NCBI GenBank assembly: GCA_963663215.1
Contig: OY760140.1
Coordinates: 496,001-560,000, forward strand
Reading direction: 5' to 3'
DNA: 64,000 nucleotides
Origin: BJGV01 sp003230615
GTDB lineage: Bacteria; Pseudomonadota; Gammaproteobacteria; Burkholderiales; Nitrosomonadaceae
The translations under genes and the position numbers were made by a program. The notes beneath the pieces are model-generated. The model saw only the letters and a list, made by a program, of their open reading frames with translations, did not search any database and was not told where the DNA came from. Shown here in pieces: positions 18,483 through 27,128 of the stretch (position 1 is the stretch's first letter; every line of letters starts with the position of its first letter).

Positions 18483-19061
18483 CTAAGAACGACGAGAAGC
18501 TAACCAGTTTTGCATACGTTTCGATTTCACGAGCTTGCACCCAAGTAAAGTAAGTAGTAATAGCGCAATCAGTGGCCCCATTGAAGAACGAGCAACCCTT
18601 GCATAATTAATTTGTTGTACTCGTAATGGGTACTGGTAACGTACAGGAGGCACACTCTCACCGGTAATGAATACCGTATAAAACCCTTTATCCAGATTTA
18701 TTCTTCCTCCAATTACTCCATCTGGGTGGTAGTCTGCTCGTAAAAGCGACATGGTTTCATCTTCCGTTTCACTGTTTCCTTTTACAATCCGCATCGCAAC
18801 GGGCATATTACGCAAAGCCTGATCAATAAGATCTACTACAAAAAACGTTTCACCTTCCGTGGGAATTTCCGTGCAATATTGAGCGCTCGGCTCATTTTGT
18901 GGTTGGTACATACTTAAATGCACCATACTTCCTTGAGTCCCGCGCACACAAGTATCTTGTTCTAAAGATACTTTTCCATGTGCGCCAGCCATGCCAGAAT
19001 AGAGTCCCATAACAAGGATAAATGCTGTCGTAGCGAATGCCCGTTCTAGTTGCTTAACCAT
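18483..19061 (-). CDS. Membrane-anchored exported protein paired with amoC (AmoD/AmoE-like candidate)
   Basis: This encodes 192 residues. The frame extends upstream to 19127, but ATG 19061 has a perfect AGGAGG seven bases before it and starts a good signal peptide ending AGA, so I chose it. Cleavage there would leave His28 as the mature N-terminus, followed by Cys38, Met46, His48, Met51 and Cys63, all possible copper ligands. A single C-terminal transmembrane helix (about residues 162-178) and a basic tail complete it. It lies 103 bases downstream of the stand-alone amoC on the same strand. The layout recalls the AmoD/PmoD-type accessory proteins of amo/pmo operons, but I cannot prove homology. 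Confidence 0.6.
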   Translation of the reverse strand: MVKQLERAFATTAFILVMGLYSGMAGAHGKVSLEQDTCVRGTQGSMVHLSMYQPQNEPSAQYCTEIPTEGETFFVVDLIDQALRNMPVAMRIVKGNSETEDETMSLLRADYHPDGVIGGRINLDKGFYTVFITGESVPPVRYQYPLRVQQINYARVARSSMGPLIALLLLTLLGCKLVKSKRMQNWLASRRS

Positions 19062-19164
19062 GACCAGACCTCCTTTCTGGCTGGACTCAGTTTTTAGTAA
19101 GCCTAAAACCCTCCCACTCCTATTCATTCATCAGAGAGCAGGGGGGCAGGGGAACAGTTTAAGA

Positions 19165-19974
19165 TTAGAGCCGATTGTTTAGAATGACCTTGCTTTGGTT
19201 GTTCCAGATCACATCTGTCAGGTTGGAGTAGCGCGTGATAATCTGCGCTGCAACTCCGCCAGCAAACAGTCCAGACCAACCCAGAATCACGAAGCCCCAA
19301 TGTAGCGGTGCACTGAAGAGTTCTTCCATGAACCAGAAGGCATGACCCCATTCGTTAAGACCAACGTTTGGCAGGATCATCAGCGGCCCGGCAATCGCGA
19401 AAACCAAAGGAAACGATGTGCCCCTGCTGTACTGCGGCAAACGGGTTATAGCATAGATATAACTAGCTACCCCACAGCAGATGTACATCGGGAAAGAACC
19501 GTAGAATACGACGACATGACTAGGAGTAAAACTAGTATCGCGTATGATCACTTGGTGCCAGGAGGCATCTTGTTCGGTGAAGAAGCTACCACCCCAGTAA
19601 ACTCCAAAGAGATAAACACCCAACCACATCATCCAGTAGAAATAACGTTTGACTTCCAGTTTCGGATCCAGGTTATCCAGTTGTTCCTTGGTATCCCGTG
19701 TCTTCCAGAGCCAACCCCAGGTAACCAATGCAAATGTCGGCCATACCACCATGTGTACCCGCCACAGACCCATCCAGACTCTTTCAAATTCTGGTTCCAT
19801 CGAGTCCATTCCGTGTGAGTAAGCATAGGTGCGCTGGAACCAAATCCAGAATATCGCCACCGATAGCATGGAAAGCAAGCCAACCCAATAATACTTTGTG
19901 TCATACCACACTGACTTGTCCCAGGAACCCGACGTTGTAGCTGCCGTCCCAGGCGTTTGATATGTTGTTGCCAT
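19165..19974 (-). CDS. amoC: Ammonia monooxygenase subunit C, stand-alone copy
   Basis: This encodes 269 residues of an integral membrane subunit of the copper enzyme that oxidises ammonia to hydroxylamine. Both PmoC/AmoC copper-ligand sets have the family spacing: Asp136, His140, His153 (like D156/H160/H173 of M. capsulatus PmoC) and Asn207, His211, His225 (like N227/H231/H245). About six transmembrane helices are visible. AGGAGG stands eight bases before ATG 19974, which is better placed than the ATG six bases upstream. No amoA or amoB is adjacent, so this is a singleton copy (amoC3 type), and a sigmaE-like promoter lies upstream. In N. europaea the singleton is linked to stress and recovery; applying that here is inference. 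Confidence 0.96.
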   Translation of the reverse strand: MATTYQTPGTAATTSGSWDKSVWYDTKYYWVGLLSMLSVAIFWIWFQRTYAYSHGMDSMEPEFERVWMGLWRVHMVVWPTFALVTWGWLWKTRDTKEQLDNLDPKLEVKRYFYWMMWLGVYLFGVYWGGSFFTEQDASWHQVIIRDTSFTPSHVVVFYGSFPMYICCGVASYIYAITRLPQYSRGTSFPLVFAIAGPLMILPNVGLNEWGHAFWFMEELFSAPLHWGFVILGWSGLFAGGVAAQIITRYSNLTDVIWNNQSKVILNNRL

Positions 19975-20023
19975 TTTCATTTCCTCCTATTTCAGCATTC
20001 ATAAAAAACAGCCTTATACTGGC

Positions 20024-20051
20024 TTAGAGCCCTAACTTGTAGCAAAGTTCA
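20024..20051 (-). promoter_or_regulatory. sigmaE-like promoter of amoC
   Basis: Read on the minus strand, TGAACTT (20051-20045) and TCTAA (20028-20024) are 16 bases apart, close to the RpoE consensus GGAACTT and TCTGA/TCAAA. Transcription would begin around 20017, leaving about 43 bases before the amoC ATG. The match fits published assignment of the singleton amoC of N. europaea to the sigmaE stress response. Confidence 0.6.
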
Positions 20052-20259
20052 AACCATTTGAATACTTAATGAACTAGCTGGTTAAGGTGCCTATGAAAGG
20101 AAAAAAATAGATAGATAATTACATTCATAAGTTTACATAATACATTGATAAATAAAGTTAAAGTAATGCTATATTTAGAAATATCTGGGTTGAGTGGGAG
20201 GCCATCGTGGGAACGGCATAGCTTAAGAATGAGAACTTTCATTGTAGAAAGATTGGGGT

Positions 20260-20841
20260 ATGCTTCGAAAACTTCATTCAAAATTGATCGCTAACTTATT
20301 GAGACAGATTTTGTATTCAAATTTAAGGATGGAAGAGATATTACTAATATCCTGGGTTTTAAAACAGGCGTTAATAGGGTATCTATTTTTGTCAGTACTA
20401 ACTGGATTTGCATTCGCCGACTCGTTATCAGATGCACAGCGAGCCCATCGTGCAGGTAATTATCAAAAAGCTGTGAAATTGTTTCAACTTGCTGCAAAAA
20501 ATGGATCTGCAGATGCGAGAGATGCTCTTGGTTCAATGTATACATATGGCGAAGGCGTGCCTTCAGACAATCAAAAAGCTGTGAAATGGTATCGCTTAGG
20601 CGCAGAGTTGGGGAGTGCCGGAGCACAAGCTAACCTTGGCATGATGTATATCCGCGGGTTTGGTGTTTCAAGAAATCTTATTCGTGCGTATATGTGGCTA
20701 GATTTAGCGTCAGCTAAAGGGATAGGTTTAGCACAGCAGGGTCGAACTGTGGCAGCTGAAGAGATGACACCATCTCAAATTTCCAAAGCAAAAAAGATGG
20801 CAGAAGATTGTAAATTACGCAATTACAAAAACTGCGATTAG
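20260..20841 (+). CDS. Exported Sel1-like repeat protein
   Basis: The protein has an N-terminal hydrophobic signal (about residues 25-53, ending GFAFA) and then Sel1-type TPR-like repeats: YQKAVKLFQLAAKNGSADA, YGEGVPSDNQKAVKWYRLGAE and a third degenerate one with RAYMWLDLASAKG. Such proteins scaffold partners in the periplasm. The start may instead be ATG 20329 (170 residues), which gives a signal peptide of normal length. Function is unknown; amoC diverges upstream. Confidence 0.75.
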   Translation: MLRKLHSKLIANLLRQILYSNLRMEEILLISWVLKQALIGYLFLSVLTGFAFADSLSDAQRAHRAGNYQKAVKLFQLAAKNGSADARDALGSMYTYGEGVPSDNQKAVKWYRLGAELGSAGAQANLGMMYIRGFGVSRNLIRAYMWLDLASAKGIGLAQQGRTVAAEEMTPSQISKAKKMAEDCKLRNYKNCD

Positions 20842-20957
20842 AATATTGGATAGCTGTATTATCCTGTACCTATCAACTTTGTTGTAGATATGCGTACTTA
20901 AACTATATTATCTCTTTTTATTTATATCGATCTTTTGGCATGTAGTTGTGTTTCCGC

Positions 20958-21421
20958 CTATTTTTCATCGTGGCGGTTGCTTGGTTTGATGGTAAGGACT
21001 GCGCAAGGGGCATTTCGGACGACGTATTCTGCGACACTTCCAAGGGCAAATCGATTCCATCCTGTATAGCCGTGTGTTCCAACGACAAGTAGATCGGAAT
21101 TAAGTTCGGTAGCAATACGGATTATTTCTGGGCCAGCGTCACCTTCAGCGAAGATAGTTTCGGCTTTCACTTGGAAGGAATCTGCCAGCTCCTTGAGGAT
21201 GTCCTTTCCTCGCTGCCGGGTTTTTTCAAGATCTTCTTGTTCATGTGCATCCTTTTTTTTGCTTTGTAGTATGGAATACCAAGTGGTCTTGGATTAAATA
21301 CGTGCAGAGCTTTAAGTTCCGCATTGTAGGTTTGGGCCAACAATACCGCATGATAACTAGCCTCTCTAGATGCTTCTGAAAAATCTGTGGCCAGAATGAT
21401 CTTTTGGATGAGTGGATCCAT
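20958..21421 (-). pseudogene. Universal stress protein (UspA family), interrupted by a -1 frame change
   Basis: Two overlapping frames together make one UspA domain. The first half runs from ATG 21421 (good AAGGAGA upstream) through IILATDFSEASREA and LKALHVFNP. The second half, in another frame, carries the ATP-binding GTHGYTGWNRFALGSVAE and VVRNAPCAVLTIKP. The break is at a run of eight A on the coding strand (21260-21253). Reading one A twice restores KKKDAHEQEDLEK and a continuous protein of about 154 residues. This may be a sequencing or assembly indel, a genuine pseudogene, polymerase slippage or a programmed -1 shift on A AAA AAA. The domain itself looks otherwise intact. Confidence 0.85.
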
Positions 21422-21601
21422 TAAAGTTCTCCTTGGTAAATTATACATACTCTACAGCAATCATAAACGTGAGATTCTGTATCCGTCAAATTTTAGGGGC
21501 TGGAGGCAACCCAAAGTACCCTAAAAGATTCAGCACCAAAGCATCTTAAATGCTGTTGGCAGTTTCCGGGGTGATTGGTAAGGTAGCTTGCTTGTTTAAA
21601 A

Positions 21602-21991
21602 TCAAGTTCCAGTATTGTGTCGAGCTGTTACTTCGATTTCAATTTTCATACGGGGATCAGATAAGCCAGCAGATATCATCATTGCTGCGGGTTTAACCTC
21701 ACCGAAATACTTACGTAGAGTCGGCCAGCAATCGGGGAAATCTGCGGCGTTAGGAAGCACATAGGTAACCCGAACCACGTTTTGCATACTTGCCCCCGCC
21801 GTACTTAGGGCCTCCAAAATATTTTTAAGACATTGCTCGGTTTGCTCTACCAAATCTTCAGAAATTGTCATCTTGCTGTAATCAAATCCGGTTGTACCAG
21901 AGACGAAAATCCAATTGCCATCTACTACAGCACGCGAATAACCAATCTCTTGTTCAAATGTAGAACCGGAGCTTATTAATTGACGCGACAT
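21602..21991 (-). CDS. RidA family protein
   Basis: This encodes 129 residues of the YjgF/YER057c/UK114 family, which hydrolyses reactive enamine/imine intermediates made by PLP enzymes. GNWIFVSGTTGFDYS and VVRVTYVLPNAADFPDCWP are family segments, and the conserved Arg lies in SDPRMKIEIEVTA. GGAGGG sits five bases before ATG 21991, so I reject the upstream ATG at 22003, which overlaps that ribosome-binding site. Confidence 0.85.
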   Translation of the reverse strand: MSRQLISSGSTFEQEIGYSRAVVDGNWIFVSGTTGFDYSKMTISEDLVEQTEQCLKNILEALSTAGASMQNVVRVTYVLPNAADFPDCWPTLRKYFGEVKPAAMMISAGLSDPRMKIEIEVTARHNTGT

Positions 21992-22109
21992 AGAGCCCTC
22001 CATATATTTAAGAATCTCATAGATATTTGATTGTTAGGTTGTTGGGTACCAAATGGATTTAACAACAAAATAGTCAAATAACAGGGTTTTATAAGATTGG
22101 TCAAGTGGG

Positions 22110-23159
22110 TCATTTTTTAGCACACTGTTTGTGGAGCCTCTTCCAATAAGTGGTTCCTACAAAACTTGATCCACCAGAGATAGTTGTTAGTCCAATAATC
22201 CGATACACACAACTTCGTGTAATTTTTACTTGGTAATTTGGGTTTAGCACGCTTGGCGAGTTTTTTACCAGCTTTAGTGTTTCCCCGCCAAATAAAATTG
22301 GCCACATGCAGGCAAGACGCAATCTTACTTCAGATCGTGGGATGGCCATCGTATAGTTCCAGCCTTGATCCAGATATTCCATGGCTTGCCGGATAAGTTG
22401 GTTCAGTAGGGGCTGAAACGCGTGCCAGGAGTCTTGCTGAAGGAGAGAATTCGTAGTTAGTCCAGCGGTTTTCAATAATGAAGCTGGAATATAACATCGT
22501 CCACGCCTTAAATCCTTGGCTACATCTTTTACGATATTAGTCAGTTGTAGTCCTTTGCCAAAGTGTATGCCAACATCACTCATTTGCTCTACATTCCAGT
22601 GTGTCAACGAAGGTTGGTGAGCACACATGAGGTTTGTCCAGTATTCTCCAACGCATCCAGCAACATAATAGATGTAACGATCAAGCTCTTTGGGTGTCTC
22701 TAGTGATTGTGGATGATCAGCAGTACCATCTTGAAATACTGTCAGGTCCATCTCCATTCCCTTTGTAAGGGTAGTTATAAGACGACGGATACGAATCTGA
22801 TCAGCAGGTTCACATTCAAGATAGAGTTGGAAACAATCTTTTAACCGTTCAAGGAGAATTCGTTCAGCTGGAAGCGCTTGGTGGGAGATTAATGCGGCCT
22901 GAATAGACTGAACTATTTGCCAATCTATTGTGTCCAGAGTAAAAAGTTTCTGGAAGTCCTTCAGATAAATGATACGTTCCGACTGTGCGATCAAGTCGGT
23001 ATCGGTAATAGTGTCGGCTGCGCGGGCAAAAAGATATGCTAGTCCCACTTGTGTGCGTACTGATGCCGGTAGAACTGCAAGAGTAAAATAAAACGACCGT
23101 GATACTTGGGACAGTAGATTTCGGAGAAGATACGACTTGGTGGTGGGAGAGGAGGTCAC
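22110..23159 (-). CDS. Squalene/phytoene synthase family protein
   Basis: This 349-residue trans-prenyltransferase joins two prenyl diphosphates head to head. Both aspartate motifs for magnesium-diphosphate binding are present: DTITD at residues 49-53 and DVAKD in the NIVKDVAKDLRRGR helix; YYVAGCVGEYWT is also typical. In Nitrosomonas-type bacteria squalene for hopanoids is the likely product, but phytoene cannot be excluded from sequence. It starts 14 bases after the metG stop, so it is probably co-transcribed with metG. Confidence 0.85.
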   Translation of the reverse strand: MTSSPTTKSYLLRNLLSQVSRSFYFTLAVLPASVRTQVGLAYLFARAADTITDTDLIAQSERIIYLKDFQKLFTLDTIDWQIVQSIQAALISHQALPAERILLERLKDCFQLYLECEPADQIRIRRLITTLTKGMEMDLTVFQDGTADHPQSLETPKELDRYIYYVAGCVGEYWTNLMCAHQPSLTHWNVEQMSDVGIHFGKGLQLTNIVKDVAKDLRRGRCYIPASLLKTAGLTTNSLLQQDSWHAFQPLLNQLIRQAMEYLDQGWNYTMAIPRSEVRLRLACMWPILFGGETLKLVKNSPSVLNPNYQVKITRSCVYRIIGLTTISGGSSFVGTTYWKRLHKQCAKK

Positions 23160-23173
23160 TGGTGTTCGCGAAT

Positions 23174-24916
23174 TTATTTACTAGCTTTAATCATAGCGTC
23201 AATTTTTTTCCGGTCAATACGGACCATTAGATGTTCATAGCTTTTGATTTTATGTCCTTGTGGCAAAGTTTTCCATAAGTCTTCCCATTGCATAGGTTCA
23301 ACATTCAGAAAAGATTCAGCCTTTTGAGCCAACATCGGTAAAATTGGTTTAAGAAAAATAGTAAGGATTCTAAAGCATTCAATCGTTATACTAGACACCA
23401 AATGCAAAGCAAGCTCTAGCTGTATTTCATCTATTTGCTTTGCTTTGTCCCACGGTTTTTGCTGATCCCAATATTCATTCACTTTTCCAGTAAGTGCCAT
23501 AATTTCAGAAATAGCTAGGTTGTAACGGCGATTCTCCATATGTGTTCGAATAATAGCTGCATTTTCCAAAAGTTCGTGAACTAGTCTAGTCTTGCAATTC
23601 CTAATAGGCTCTGGTTCTTGCAAAAAAGATTCACAAGTTTGACCTGATATATCAGCTATCTGACTATGAAAGTACTTAACTAAGAAGCCAGATGCACGAC
23701 TGGCAATGTTTACATATTTTCCTACTAAATCACTGTTTACCCGAGTTATAAAATCATCGAAACTAATATCAATATCTTCCATCGTCCCATTCAATTTTGC
23801 TGCATAGTAATAACGCAGCCATTCAGGATTCAGTCCTTGCTTCAAATAATTTTCTGCAGTAATGAATGTGCCGCGTGACTTACTCATTTTCTCACCGTTT
23901 ATGGTGAGAAAACCATGGGAAAATATTTGGGTGGGTGTGCGGTAGCCAGAATTCTCAAGCATTGCTGGCCAGAACAATGCATGGAAATAGAGGATGTCTT
24001 TGCCAATAAAGTGATAGAGTTCAGTGGCAGAATTCTTGTTCCAGAATTCGTCGAAGTTAATATTGTGTTGATTGCACAAATTTTTGAAACTACCCATGTA
24101 ACCGATTGGCGCATCTAGCCATACATAGAAATACTTACCCGGTGCATCAGGTATTTCAAATCCAAAGTATGGCGCATCGCGTGAAATGTCCCAGTCAAAA
24201 AGTTTGTTTTCCTCTTCTTCGCCTAACCACTCTCGCATTTTGTTGGCAGCTTCAGTTTGTAGGTGATTCTCTTCGTGTGTCCATTTTCGTAGAAAACTTA
24301 CACAACGGTTATCGGATAGCTTGAAAAAGAAATGCTCAGATGTTTTCTTTACAAGAGCCGCACTAGATACCGCAGAATAAGGGTTTCTTAGGTCTGTAGG
24401 GGCATAAGCTGCACCACATATTTCACAGTTATCCCCATACTGATCTTTCGCCCTACATTTTGGGCACTCTCCCTTGATGAAGCGATCTGGTAGGAATATA
24501 TTTTTGACTGGATCATAGAATTGCTCAACAGAGTGAGTGGTTATCAGGCTAGGGTCTTTTGCTTTTAGTTTTGTATAAATATCTTCGGAGTATTGACGAG
24601 TTTCTGGCGAGTGTGTGGTGTAATAATTATCAAATTCAATATGGAAACCTGTGAAATCTCTAAGATGTTCGTTATGTACTCGTTCAATCAGTGCCTCTGG
24701 AGTAATGCCTTCCTTCTCTGCACGTAGCATAATAGGGGTTCCGTGCGTATCATCAGCACACACGAAATAAATTTCATGCCCATCTTCTTTAGGAAGACAC
24801 ATTTTCTGGAAACGTACCCAGATATCAGTCTGGACATATTCCACAAGATGGCCGAGATGGATACTGCCGTTAGCGTAAGGCAGCGCTGAAGTAACCAGGA
24901 TTTTACGTTTATTCAT
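23174..24916 (-). CDS. metG: Methionyl-tRNA synthetase, form without C-terminal EMAP domain
   Basis: This class I synthetase charges tRNA-Met. It has SALPYANGSIHLGH (HIGH-type), the zinc knuckle region with CPKC and CEIC, and KMSKSRG. It starts at ATG 24916 (580 residues); the in-frame TTG 24946 would add ten. It ends at VRIDRKKIDAMIKASK, where the E. coli and most betaproteobacterial enzymes continue with about 100 residues of tRNA-binding dimerisation domain. No such domain is encoded just downstream; the next gene begins 14 bases later. apbC diverges upstream. Confidence 0.95.
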   Translation of the reverse strand: MNKRKILVTSALPYANGSIHLGHLVEYVQTDIWVRFQKMCLPKEDGHEIYFVCADDTHGTPIMLRAEKEGITPEALIERVHNEHLRDFTGFHIEFDNYYTTHSPETRQYSEDIYTKLKAKDPSLITTHSVEQFYDPVKNIFLPDRFIKGECPKCRAKDQYGDNCEICGAAYAPTDLRNPYSAVSSAALVKKTSEHFFFKLSDNRCVSFLRKWTHEENHLQTEAANKMREWLGEEEENKLFDWDISRDAPYFGFEIPDAPGKYFYVWLDAPIGYMGSFKNLCNQHNINFDEFWNKNSATELYHFIGKDILYFHALFWPAMLENSGYRTPTQIFSHGFLTINGEKMSKSRGTFITAENYLKQGLNPEWLRYYYAAKLNGTMEDIDISFDDFITRVNSDLVGKYVNIASRASGFLVKYFHSQIADISGQTCESFLQEPEPIRNCKTRLVHELLENAAIIRTHMENRRYNLAISEIMALTGKVNEYWDQQKPWDKAKQIDEIQLELALHLVSSITIECFRILTIFLKPILPMLAQKAESFLNVEPMQWEDLWKTLPQGHKIKSYEHLMVRIDRKKIDAMIKASK

Positions 24917-25036
24917 TAACTGTTTGTAGAGATCTGACAAATGCAAATTGTAACAAACTGTATGTCTTGATCCGATATTTGTTAAAATTTAGAACTTTCT
25001 TCGCATATTTGTGCACAGAATAAAGGGAAATGAAAA

Positions 25037-26125
25037 GTGGCCATTTCAGAACTACAAGTACAATCCGTCCTCAAGGAGATCATTGATCCTAACACTGGCA
25101 AGGATTATGTGACTAGTAAGGAAGTAGGTGATATTAGGATAAACGCTGATAACGTATCCATTAATATTGTGTTAGGTTACCCAGCAAAAAGCTTGATCGA
25201 AAATATTCGCGGTCAGGTAGTCGAAAAACTTAATGCGATTCCAAATATTGGTGATGTGGTTGTCAATATCACTAGCAAAATTGTTTCTCGCAGTGTGCAG
25301 CGTGGGGTGCAGCTCATACCTGGTGTGAAGAATATTATTGCTGTGGCCTCTGGCAAAGGTGGTGTGGGTAAATCCGCTACAGCAGTAAATCTAGCTCTTG
25401 CATTGGCTGCAGAGGGTGCTTCCGTGGGGATTTTAGATGCTGATATTTATGGCCCTTCGCAGCCGCAGATGTTAGGCATTAGTGTTCGACCCGAATCTCT
25501 AGATGGTAAACATATGGAGCCGATAGAGGCGCATGGTATCCAGGCCATATCTATCGGTTTCTTGATTGATATAGAAACGCCTATGGTATGGCGCGGTCCA
25601 ATGGTGACGCAGGCGCTTCAACAGTTACTAAATGATACTCGATGGCGTGATATAGACTACCTGATAGTAGATATGCCTCCTGGTACCGGTGACATACAAT
25701 TGACACTTGCACAAAAAGTACCGGTTACAGGTGCTGTTATAGTTACCACTCCACAGGACATTGCTTTGTTAGATGCACGTAAAGGACTAAAAATGTTTGA
25801 GAAGGTAGGCATCCCCATTATAGGCATTGTTGAAAACATGAGTATTCACATTTGCTCCAAGTGTGGTTTTGGCGAACATATTTTTGGGGAGGGAGGAGGT
25901 GAGAAAATGTGCAAAGATTACGATGTAGAATTTCTGGGCGCACTACCGCTCGATATCAAAATTCGCGAACAGACTGATTCTGGTGCTCCAACCGTGGTAG
26001 CGGATCCCAATGGGCGCGTAGCAGAGATTTACCGCTGTATTGCACGTCGTATTGCAGTAAAAACAGCTGAATTATCGCAAGACCATTCTTCCGTGTTTCC
26101 GAATATCGTAATTCAGAATACTTGA
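25037..26125 (+). CDS. apbC: Iron-sulfur cluster carrier ApbC/Mrp
   Basis: This encodes 362 residues: an N-terminal MIP18/DUF59 domain (residues 1-85) and a P-loop NTPase domain of the NBP35/ApbC family. The deviant Walker A GKGGVGKSATAVNLA and the cluster-binding CxxC in HICSKCGFGEH are visible. It binds and delivers [4Fe-4S] clusters, relevant to neighbours that need them (BioB, AcnA, LeuC, complex I and SdhB). The GTG start has AAAGGGAAA upstream. Confidence 0.93.
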   Translation: MAISELQVQSVLKEIIDPNTGKDYVTSKEVGDIRINADNVSINIVLGYPAKSLIENIRGQVVEKLNAIPNIGDVVVNITSKIVSRSVQRGVQLIPGVKNIIAVASGKGGVGKSATAVNLALALAAEGASVGILDADIYGPSQPQMLGISVRPESLDGKHMEPIEAHGIQAISIGFLIDIETPMVWRGPMVTQALQQLLNDTRWRDIDYLIVDMPPGTGDIQLTLAQKVPVTGAVIVTTPQDIALLDARKGLKMFEKVGIPIIGIVENMSIHICSKCGFGEHIFGEGGGEKMCKDYDVEFLGALPLDIKIREQTDSGAPTVVADPNGRVAEIYRCIARRIAVKTAELSQDHSSVFPNIVIQNT

Positions 26126-26188
26126 TAAAGTAAATGAAAAAAATGTTTGTTGTGGAAGTAAGTCATTCATCAGATATTTGCATATAAA

Positions 26189-26755
26189 ATGACAATAAAA
26201 TCAGATAAATGGATTCGATACATGGCCACAGAGCACGGCATGATTGAGCCTTTTGAGCCTGATCAGATCAAGCATGAAAATGGTCGCAGAATAGTTTCTT
26301 ACGGCACTTCAAGCTATGGTTATGACATACGTTGCTCCGATGAATTCAAGTTGTTCACCAATATAAATTCTACAATTGTTGATCCTAAGAATTTTGATTC
26401 CAATTCCTTTGTTGATGTGAAAAATGATGTTTGCATTATTCCGCCTAATTCTTTTGCTTTAGCACGTACCGTAGAGTATTTTCGGATTCCACGTAACATT
26501 CTTACAATTTGTCTTGGTAAATCTACCTATGCTCGCTGTGGCATTATCGTAAACGTCACTCCATTTGAGCCAGAGTGGGAGGGTTATGTAACTTTAGAGT
26601 TTTCTAACACTACACCGCTTCCTGCCAAGATTTATGCAAATGAGGGAGTGTCACAGGTAATCTTCTTCGAATCTAATGAAGTGTGTGAAACATCATACAA
26701 GGACCGTGGTGGTAAATATCAGGGGCAGCGAGGCGTAACCCTTCCAAAAATCTAA
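26189..26755 (+). CDS. dcd: dCTP deaminase
   Basis: This 188-residue trimeric enzyme converts dCTP to dUTP, feeding thymidylate synthesis (thyA lies 2.2 kb away). Motifs: SSYGYDIRCSDEFKLF, the Arg/Ser nucleotide loop GKSTYARCGI, and EPEWEGYVTLEFSNTTPLP with the catalytic Glu. The order apbC-dcd-decarboxylase is conserved in related betaproteobacteria as far as I recall. A strong AT-rich hairpin follows about 95 bases after the stop. Confidence 0.96.
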   Translation: MTIKSDKWIRYMATEHGMIEPFEPDQIKHENGRRIVSYGTSSYGYDIRCSDEFKLFTNINSTIVDPKNFDSNSFVDVKNDVCIIPPNSFALARTVEYFRIPRNILTICLGKSTYARCGIIVNVTPFEPEWEGYVTLEFSNTTPLPAKIYANEGVSQVIFFESNEVCETSYKDRGGKYQGQRGVTLPKI

Positions 26756-26850
26756 AATGCATGGAATAAGGTAACCAGTTTTATCTTCTTGAACGGAGTG
26801 ATAATCCTGATAAGAGTGATGACTGAGCTCAACGTTTTTACAGATAGAGC

Positions 26851-26874
26851 TATAGCTTATTTTGATAAGCTATA
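26851..26874. terminator. Perfect 10-bp inverted repeat downstream of dcd
   Basis: TATAGCTTAT (26851-26860) and ATAAGCTATA (26865-26874) form a perfect stem with a TTTG loop. It lies between dcd and the decarboxylase promoter. It is AT-rich and followed only by ATTTAAT, so it is a weak intrinsic terminator or a protein-binding palindrome. Confidence 0.45.
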
Positions 26875-26985
26875 ATTTAATCTCAATATCTTTCAACCTA
26901 TATTTTTAGCTATATGATAACTAATGGTTTTATCAGAGCTTATGCGGCTGGTTGTTCCATTTTTTAGTCCATCTAAAAAAAAGAC

Positions 26986-27013
26986 TTGATTCCACTGAAA
27001 TGAAGTCTATAAT
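26986..27013 (+). promoter_or_regulatory. sigma70 promoter of the leader ORF-decarboxylase transcript
   Basis: TTGATT (26986-26991) and a perfect TATAAT (27008-27013) are 16 bases apart. Transcription should start near 27020, giving about 40 untranslated bases before the leader ATG at 27059. The leader ORF would therefore be the first cistron on this mRNA. Together with the dcd-side region 26756-26985, no other gene is visible in the gap. Confidence 0.7.
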
Positions 27014-27058
27014 CCGCCTAGTTTTTTGAGATATTGAATAATCAAATAGGAGGGCATC

Positions 27059-27124
27059 ATGAGAAGCAAAAACAATTATTTCGCTCCGGCTGATCTAGTT
27101 AACGTTCACATTCCTGTAACGTAG
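27059..27124 (+). CDS. Putative 21-residue leader peptide upstream of the ornithine/lysine decarboxylase
   Basis: ATG 27059 is preceded by a perfect AGGAGG (27049-27054, four bases of spacing) and opens 21 codons to TAG 27122-27124. The peptide is MRSKNNYFAPADLVNVHIPV plus a final Thr. It has no signal peptide and I know of no family. It stops four bases before a hairpin that contains the Shine-Dalgarno of the decarboxylase, so its translation can control access to that site. The logic resembles SpeFL, the ornithine-sensing arrest peptide of enterobacteria, but the sequence is unrelated. Sensing of ornithine or polyamines is my inference. Confidence 0.6.
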   Translation: MRSKNNYFAPADLVNVHIPVT

Positions 27125-27128
27125 TGCC

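Noticed and set aside
21489..21529. TTTTAGGG/CCCTAAAA inverted repeat after ridA
   Set aside because: Long loop and no T-run on the minus strand; too weak to list as a terminator.
22117..22305. Alternative frame at the 3' end of the squalene/phytoene synthase gene, suggesting a frameshift
   Set aside because: The main frame continues with family-like sequence to its stop; the other frame has no similarity.
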